Shown here one piece after another: positions 59,350 to 64,000 of a DNA stretch of 64,000 nt. The stretch spans positions 1 through 64,000 of the forward strand of contig CAMDHY010000001.1 of assembly GCA_945898215.1 (NCBI GenBank). The letters are read 5' to 3'. The notes under the pieces were generated by a model, which was given only the letters and a program-made list of their open reading frames with translations, searched no databases and had not been told where the DNA came from. Every line of letters begins with the position of its first letter. Position 1 is the stretch's first letter. Origin of the DNA: Pseudoxanthobacter soli DSM 19599. GTDB lineage: Bacteria > Pseudomonadota > Alphaproteobacteria > Rhizobiales > Segnochrobactraceae. The translations under genes were made by a program, and so were the position numbers.

Positions 59350-60156
59350 ATGGCGCCGCGGCCGTTCTGGAAGGGCTACCTCAAGCTCTCGCTCGTCACC
59401 TGCCCCGTCTCGATGACGCCGGCGACCACCGAGAGCGAACGGCTCCGCTTCCACACCCTCAACAGTGAAACCGGCAACCGCGTCCAGAGCCACTATGTCG
59501 ACGCCGTCACCGGCGCGGTGGTGGAGGACGAGGTGAAGGGCTATCCCCGCGTCGACGACGACTACGTCATGCTGGAGGACGAGGATCTCGACGCCGTCGC
59601 CCTCGACAGCACCCGCACCATCGACGTCGAGACGTTCGTCGCGCGGGATTCGATCGCCTGGATCTGGCAGGACAAGCCGCATTTCCTCGTGCCCGGAGGC
59701 GGCGTCGGCGAGGAGGCCTTTGCCGTCATCCGCGAAGCGATGCGCGCGACGAAGACGGTCGGGATCGCAAGGCTGGTGCTCTATCGTCGCGAGCGGGCGG
59801 TGATGCTGGAGCCGCGCGACACCGGCATCGTGCTGTGGACGCTGCGCTACGGCGACGAGGTCCGCGCCGCGGGCGACACGTTCGCGGCCCTCGCGGGCGA
59901 GCGTCCCGACGAGGAGGCGCGCGCGCTCCTGGAGCGTCTGATCGAGAAGCGCACCCGCGCCTGGGACCCGGCCCTCGTTCAGGATCCCGTGCAGGACCGT
60001 CTCAAGGACATCATCGCAGGGAAGAAGAAGCCGCGCCGCAAGGCGCCGGCCAAGCGGGAGACGGACGCACCTTCGGACGGTGGCAACGTTATCAGCATCA
60101 TGGATGCGCTGAAGCGCAGTCTCGAGGCCGACGGTGGCGCCCGGAAGCGGCGCTGA
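59350..60156 (+). CDS. ku: Ku protein (non-homologous end joining), complete copy
   Basis: A 268-residue bacterial Ku that encircles DNA ends and recruits LigD. MAPRPFWKGYLKLSLVTCPVSM, LRFHTLNSETGNRVQSHYVD and a KGYPRVDDDYVMLEDEDL region are typical; the C-terminus is Lys/Arg-rich (KKKPRRKAPAKRE) with an ISIMDALKRSLE helix. GGAGGGGG precedes the ATG at 59350. A second ku gene on the opposite strand starts beyond 64000, and ligD lies between. Two Ku proteins may form heterodimers, as reported in some rhizobia. Confidence 0.96.
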   Translation: MAPRPFWKGYLKLSLVTCPVSMTPATTESERLRFHTLNSETGNRVQSHYVDAVTGAVVEDEVKGYPRVDDDYVMLEDEDLDAVALDSTRTIDVETFVARDSIAWIWQDKPHFLVPGGGVGEEAFAVIREAMRATKTVGIARLVLYRRERAVMLEPRDTGIVLWTLRYGDEVRAAGDTFAALAGERPDEEARALLERLIEKRTRAWDPALVQDPVQDRLKDIIAGKKKPRRKAPAKRETDAPSDGGNVISIMDALKRSLEADGGARKRR

Positions 60157-60174
60157 GACGGCGCGCCAACCCGT

Positions 60175-60555
60175 CTAGCCTGGCATCAACTTCCAGACAT
60201 CCGTGATGTCGAAGCAGACCGTCTTCTTCTGGCTGCCCTTCACGAGAGTGAGGACATCGTAGCTTCGGCCATCGGGTCCGCCCATCAGCGCCTGCGAATC
60301 CCGCGACCAGCCGGGAAGATTGCGCCGGATCCAGTCGTACTCGGCGGCGATACCTTCCCGGTAGCTCGACGCCTGCGTGATCTTCAGGGAGACGTCCGCC
60401 GCGAAGGGGCACGTCGTCGCGACATAGCGGATCTTGCCGGGCCCGGCCGTCTCGGTGCCCCCGGCCGTCGGGCCGCTCGCGGTGCCCCCGCCGGATGTCG
60501 TGCAGGCCGTCAGGCCGATCAACGCCAACCCAGACATCATCGTCCCGAAACGCAT
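60175..60555 (-). CDS. Small putative lipoprotein
   Basis: A 126-residue protein with a lipoprotein signal (MSGLALIGLTAC, Cys near residue 18) and a Gly/Thr-rich linker. The body has YVATTCPFAADVSLKITQASSY, EYDWIRRNLPGW and SQKKTVCFDITDVWKLM; its two cysteines may pair. I do not recognise a family. A TTG at 60570 could add five residues, but ATG 60555 follows GAAGGGGG. It sits between the convergent ku gene and ligD, 95 bases downstream of the ligD stop; a repair role is not implied. Confidence 0.8.
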   Translation of the reverse strand: MRFGTMMSGLALIGLTACTTSGGGTASGPTAGGTETAGPGKIRYVATTCPFAADVSLKITQASSYREGIAAEYDWIRRNLPGWSRDSQALMGGPDGRSYDVLTLVKGSQKKTVCFDITDVWKLMPG

Positions 60556-60649
60556 CGCCGCCCCCTTCAACCCTCGCGCGAAACTCGCAGCGAACCCCCT
60601 GCTGCGTCAATGCATCGTCTCGGTCGATTGGTTTGCGCCCTCGCCGGTA

Positions 60650-63259
60650 TCAGCGTCGGCGGGCACGCGCCGTCTTCGCAGCCGCCGGCAACGGCACCGC
60701 TGCCTCCCGGAAATCGGCCCACGGATCGTGCTCGAGGCTCGCGAGCCGTGCCGGGGCGTTGGCGACGGTGAAGTAGTTGGGCGCGACCTCGCCGACCTCC
60801 TGCCACGACAGCGGCATCGACACCGGCGCCCCGGCCCGCGCACGCGTGGAATAAGGTGCGACGGCTGTCGCCCCGCGGCCGTTGCGGAGATAGTCGACCA
60901 GGATGCGGCCGTGGCGCTTGGCCTTGCTGACGGTGGCGACGAAGCTGTCCGGGGCGTCGGCCGCCATGGCGTTGGCGATCGATTTGCAGAACGCCTTCAC
61001 CACAACCCAGTCAGCCTTGGGCTTCAGGGGCGCGACGACGTGGAGGCCCTTCCCGCCCGTCGTCTTGACGAAGGCTGTGAGCCCCGCGTCGCCGAGGCGG
61101 GCGCGCACCTCGCGGGCCGCGGCGACCACGGTCTCCCAAGACACCCCCTCGCCCGGATCGAGGTCGAGGATGATCATGTCCGGCCGCTCGATGTCGGCCA
61201 GCGTCGAACCCCAGGGGGGGATCTCCAGCACGCCGGCCTGCACCAGCCCGATCAGCCCGTCGAGGTCGTCGATGACGACGATCGGCTCGCCGGACGGGTC
61301 GCCGGGATCGGTGACGGCGCGGATCGCCTTGTTCGCCCCCTTCCACAGGTGCTTCTGGAAGAAGCAGGACTCCGTCGTGCCGCCGGGGCAGCGCAGCATC
61401 GACAGCGGCCGCGCCACCACGAACGGCGCGATCTTCCGCCAGACGTCCATGTAGTAGTCGGCGAGCCCCTGCTTGGTGACGCCAGCGTCCGGCCAATAGA
61501 CGCGATCGGGATGGGTGAGCTTCACGGCCGACCGCGTGGCAGCCTTCGCCGGCGCCGGCGCGGCACTCGCCGTCTTCTCCCCGTCCCCCTCGCGGCGGAC
61601 GTCTGCCGCATCCTTGTCCTCGCGCAGGCCACGGAACGAGGCGTGGCGCAGGTGGCCGTCCGCCGTCCACCCGGCGAACTCCACCTCGGCCACCAGTTCC
61701 GGGCGCACGAACCGCACGCCGCGCGCCTGGTCGGACGTGAGGCCGGCGGCGAACGGGCTCGTCTTCACCGGGATCGCCGCCAGGCGCTTGTGGAGATCGC
61801 GCGCGACCGCGGCCGTGTAGCCGGTGCCGACCCGGCCGACATGGACGAGGCGCCCGTCGTCGTAGATGCCAAGCACGAGCGAGCCGATGGCCGTCGAGGT
61901 TGTCGAGGACGGCAGGTAGCCGGCGACGACGAACTCCTGCCGGTGGCCGCACTTCGACTTCAGCCACGTCTTGCCGCGGCCGGAGCGGTAGGGTGCGTCG
62001 CCCCGCTTCGAGACCACGCCCTCGAGGCTGAGACGACACGCATGGCGCAGCACGAGATCGCCGTCATTGCCGAAATGCGCGCTGTAGGCGACGGCGCCCG
62101 TTGCGGGGATCAGGGCCTCCAGCATCGCCTTGCGATCGACGAGTCCGACACCCGTCAGGTCGACGCCGTCGAGGTGGAGGAGGTCGAAGGCGTAGTAGCG
62201 GAAGCGATTGCTGCGACCCTCGCTGAGGTCGGCCTGGAGGGCGGAAAAGTCCGACGCGCCGTTTGCAGTTTCGACGACGATTTCCCCGTCGATGAGGGCC
62301 GTTTCGACCGTCAGCCCGGCCAGAGCCTCCGCGACATCCGTGCCGAAACGAGCGGTCCAGTCTAGGCCGGTACGGGTCAGAAGCCGCACGCGCCCACCCT
62401 CGATACGCGCTTGAATCCGATAGCCGTCGAACTTGATCTCGTGCACCCACGCGGCACCCGAGGGCGGCTTCGATTGCAGGGTCGCCAGCGCCGGCGGAAC
62501 GAAGTCCGGCAGGGCGGCGCGCTTGCCGCCCTTCGGCACCGCCCGCGCCGCCTCCGGTGCCGGGGCCGTTCCGCCTGCCGGTGCCTTCGCGGCGGCCTTG
62601 CTCTTGCGCGGCGAGGCCTTCTTCGCCGCGGGTGCGCCTGCTGCCGGCGCCGCCTTGGCGATCCGGCCGGTCTTCGACGACCACCCCGGGGCCTCGCCGG
62701 CCACCTCCGCGACGTCGCGTCCCGTCACCACCGAACCCGGGCGCTCCTCGAGGATGTCCGGTGCCGACGCCGGGCGGGCGGCCTCGTCCTCGCTCTTGAT
62801 CAAGAGCCAGTTCTCGTGCTTCTCGCCCGGCTTCTTCTGCATCCGCACCAGATGCCAACGCCCTTTGAGCTTCTCGCCCGCGAGCTCGAATTCGAGGTGC
62901 CCCTTGGCGTAGCCCTTCTTCGCGTCCCCGACAGGCGTCCAGCGTCCGCGGTCCCAGAGGACGACGGTCCCACCGCCGTACTCGCCCTTCGGGATCGTCC
63001 CCTCGAACTCGCCGTAGTCGATCGGGTGATCCTCGACATGCACCGCGAGCCGCTTCTCGCCGGCGACGAGGCTCGGACCCCGGGTCACCGCCCAGCTCTT
63101 CAGGACCCCGTCCATCTCGAGGCGGAAGTCATAGTGGAGGCGCCGGGCCGCATGCTTCTGGACGACGAAGGCACCCGCTTCCCGCCGCCCGCGCACCGTG
63201 CCCCACGGCTCCGCGGTCTTGGTGAAGTCGCGCTTCTGCCGGTAGAGATCGAGCGCCAT
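60650..63259 (-). CDS. ligD: Multifunctional ATP-dependent DNA ligase LigD (PE-LIG-POL)
   Basis: An 869-residue NHEJ enzyme. The N-terminal 3'-phosphoesterase (about 25-165) has HAARRLHYDFRLEMDGVLKSWAV and HVEDHPIDYGEFEG. An Ala/Lys-rich linker follows. The ligase domain has the nucleotidyl Lys in EIKFDGYR (K276), then SLEGVVSKRG and KTWLKSKC. The C-terminal primase-polymerase domain (about 580-869) has YYMDVWRKIAPFVVARPLSM, the metal motif DLDPGEG near 700 and HGRILVDYLRN. The order PE-LIG-POL is the alphaproteobacterial/Pseudomonas type. It works with Ku to polish, fill and seal double-strand breaks. ku2 lies six bases upstream, so the two are one operon. Confidence 0.97.
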   Translation of the reverse strand: MALDLYRQKRDFTKTAEPWGTVRGRREAGAFVVQKHAARRLHYDFRLEMDGVLKSWAVTRGPSLVAGEKRLAVHVEDHPIDYGEFEGTIPKGEYGGGTVVLWDRGRWTPVGDAKKGYAKGHLEFELAGEKLKGRWHLVRMQKKPGEKHENWLLIKSEDEAARPASAPDILEERPGSVVTGRDVAEVAGEAPGWSSKTGRIAKAAPAAGAPAAKKASPRKSKAAAKAPAGGTAPAPEAARAVPKGGKRAALPDFVPPALATLQSKPPSGAAWVHEIKFDGYRIQARIEGGRVRLLTRTGLDWTARFGTDVAEALAGLTVETALIDGEIVVETANGASDFSALQADLSEGRSNRFRYYAFDLLHLDGVDLTGVGLVDRKAMLEALIPATGAVAYSAHFGNDGDLVLRHACRLSLEGVVSKRGDAPYRSGRGKTWLKSKCGHRQEFVVAGYLPSSTTSTAIGSLVLGIYDDGRLVHVGRVGTGYTAAVARDLHKRLAAIPVKTSPFAAGLTSDQARGVRFVRPELVAEVEFAGWTADGHLRHASFRGLREDKDAADVRREGDGEKTASAAPAPAKAATRSAVKLTHPDRVYWPDAGVTKQGLADYYMDVWRKIAPFVVARPLSMLRCPGGTTESCFFQKHLWKGANKAIRAVTDPGDPSGEPIVVIDDLDGLIGLVQAGVLEIPPWGSTLADIERPDMIILDLDPGEGVSWETVVAAAREVRARLGDAGLTAFVKTTGGKGLHVVAPLKPKADWVVVKAFCKSIANAMAADAPDSFVATVSKAKRHGRILVDYLRNGRGATAVAPYSTRARAGAPVSMPLSWQEVGEVAPNYFTVANAPARLASLEHDPWADFREAAVPLPAAAKTARARRR

Positions 63260-63265
63260 CGCGGC

Positions 63266-64000
63266 CTAGCCCGCCTTGCGCCGGGGCGCGGCGGCGGCCT
63301 TGCCGCTGGCGCGCACCCGCGCCGCCGGCTTGCCGCTCGCAGCCTTCGCCTCGGCGGTCGGCTTCTCGTCGGCACCTCCCGCGGCCGTCCGCTTCTTCGC
63401 CGCTGCAGGCTTCTTCGCGGGTGTCTTCGCTGCCGAACCTGTGGCCGCACCGGTTTTTGAACCGGCGGCCTTGCCCTCGCTGCCTCCAGCCGCGGGTTTC
63501 CCCGCGGCGCCGGCGCTGCGCCGCAGCGCGTCGAGGAGATCGACCACCTTGCCGGTCGTCGCGACCTTGCGGGGGGCGATCTTGCGCCCCTCGAGCTTCG
63601 CCTTGACCATGTCGGCGAGCGCGGCCTCGTAGCGATCATCGAAGTCTTCCGGCCGGAAAGCGCCACGCTTCGACGCGATGATGTGCTCGGCGAGCTTGAG
63701 CATCTCGCCCTCGATCTTGACGTCGGGCACCTCGGCGAAGACGTCGCTCGCAGCCCTGACCTCGTAGTCGAACTTCAGCGTCGTGGCGATCAGGCCGTCC
63801 TCGAACGGGCGGACCAGCAGGGTGCGGGCGCGGCGGAACAGCACCGTCGTCGCCAGCGCCGCCGCAGATTTCCCACGCATCCCATCGCGGATGAGGGCGT
63901 AGGTCTCGCTCGCCACCGCGCCATCGGGGGCAAGGAAGTAGGGCCGATCGAGATAGAGCGTATCGATGTCGTCGCAACGCAGGAAGGCCGTGACGGACAA
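63266..64000 (-). CDS. ku: Ku protein, second copy (N-terminus outside window)
   Basis: 244 visible codons of a second Ku, open to the window edge. The part seen starts after the usual first third: DDIDTLYLDRPYFLAPDG and ETYALIRDGMRGKSAAALATTVLFRRARTLLVRP, then MVKAKLEGRKIAPR and VVDLLDALRRS. The last 75 residues are an Ala/Lys/Gly-rich tail (KKPAAAKKR and similar), longer and more basic than in the plus-strand Ku, and such tails bind DNA. It is six bases upstream of ligD. The missing N-terminus should be about 60-75 residues. Confidence 0.94.
   Translation of the reverse strand: MSVTAFLRCDDIDTLYLDRPYFLAPDGAVASETYALIRDGMRGKSAAALATTVLFRRARTLLVRPFEDGLIATTLKFDYEVRAASDVFAEVPDVKIEGEMLKLAEHIIASKRGAFRPEDFDDRYEAALADMVKAKLEGRKIAPRKVATTGKVVDLLDALRRSAGAAGKPAAGGSEGKAAGSKTGAATGSAAKTPAKKPAAAKKRTAAGGADEKPTAEAKAASGKPAARVRASGKAAAAPRRKAG

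Noticed and set aside
56538-59468. A 976-codon plus-strand frame opposite ntrX and ntrY
   Set aside because: ntrX/ntrY on the other strand have complete catalytic motifs. The plus-strand product is compositional, with no domain signature.

Overview
The window is high-GC DNA (a sampled coding line near 4.3 kb is 68% G+C) from an alphaproteobacterium, most likely Hyphomicrobiales or Rhodospirillales. This rests on the gene order ntrY-ntrX-trkA-dat-hfq-hflX, the block rlpA-tmk-holB-metG-tatD-MBL hydrolase, and a two-Ku NHEJ locus with a PE-LIG-POL LigD. I cannot name a genus.

Layout. 1-3.1 kb: a truncated-by-window CHASE4-PAS-GGDEF-EAL protein, a lower-GC gene-poor stretch, a broken GGDEF fragment and direct repeats beside a tRNA-Ser(GGA). 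This looks like the edge of an old integrated island. 3.4-10.7 kb: a tightly overlapping five-gene operon (SWIM zinc-finger protein, DUF5691-like helical protein, MoxR AAA+ ATPase, DUF5682-like protein with TraB/Tiki-like motifs, VWA protein). It is the best candidate in the window for an undescribed system. 10.9-13.8 kb: a frameshifted Tat-exported MBL hydrolase, a beta-hydroxyacid dehydrogenase and a divergent LysR regulator.

13.9-20.7 kb: an extracytoplasmic flavin/electron-transfer locus. It encodes ApbE, a PepSY-flavodoxin-FNR membrane reductase, a DUF2271 protein with a candidate flavinylation motif, an Asp-rich secreted protein and a small PepSY protein, followed by a two-component system whose likely 11-nt-spaced operator repeats lie in front of these genes.

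20.8-36.5 kb: a catabolic island. It contains two paralogous luciferase-family monooxygenases, a flavin reductase, an RpiR-type regulator, a complete ribose-type sugar ABC transporter, a PRISE-type enone reductase, a ThDP enzyme, a type-2 malate/lactate dehydrogenase, an FAD-linked D-2-hydroxyacid dehydrogenase and an SMP-30 lactonase. The substrate is unknown; oxygenation, reduction, lactone opening and 2-hydroxy/2-keto acid chemistry are all represented.

36.5-50 kb: a kinase fusion protein, an FAH-family hydrolase, tRNA-Ser(TGA), a small exported protein, the rlpA-to-MBL housekeeping operon (dacF absent from its usual place), an OprB porin and mazG. 50-59.2 kb: a Tat-exported DsrE-like protein and, on the minus strand, ntrY-ntrX-trkA-dat-hfq-hflX, with a 13-bp inverted repeat upstream of hfq. 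59.3-64 kb: the NHEJ locus, with one complete ku on the plus strand, a small lipoprotein gene, ligD and a second ku that runs off the window.
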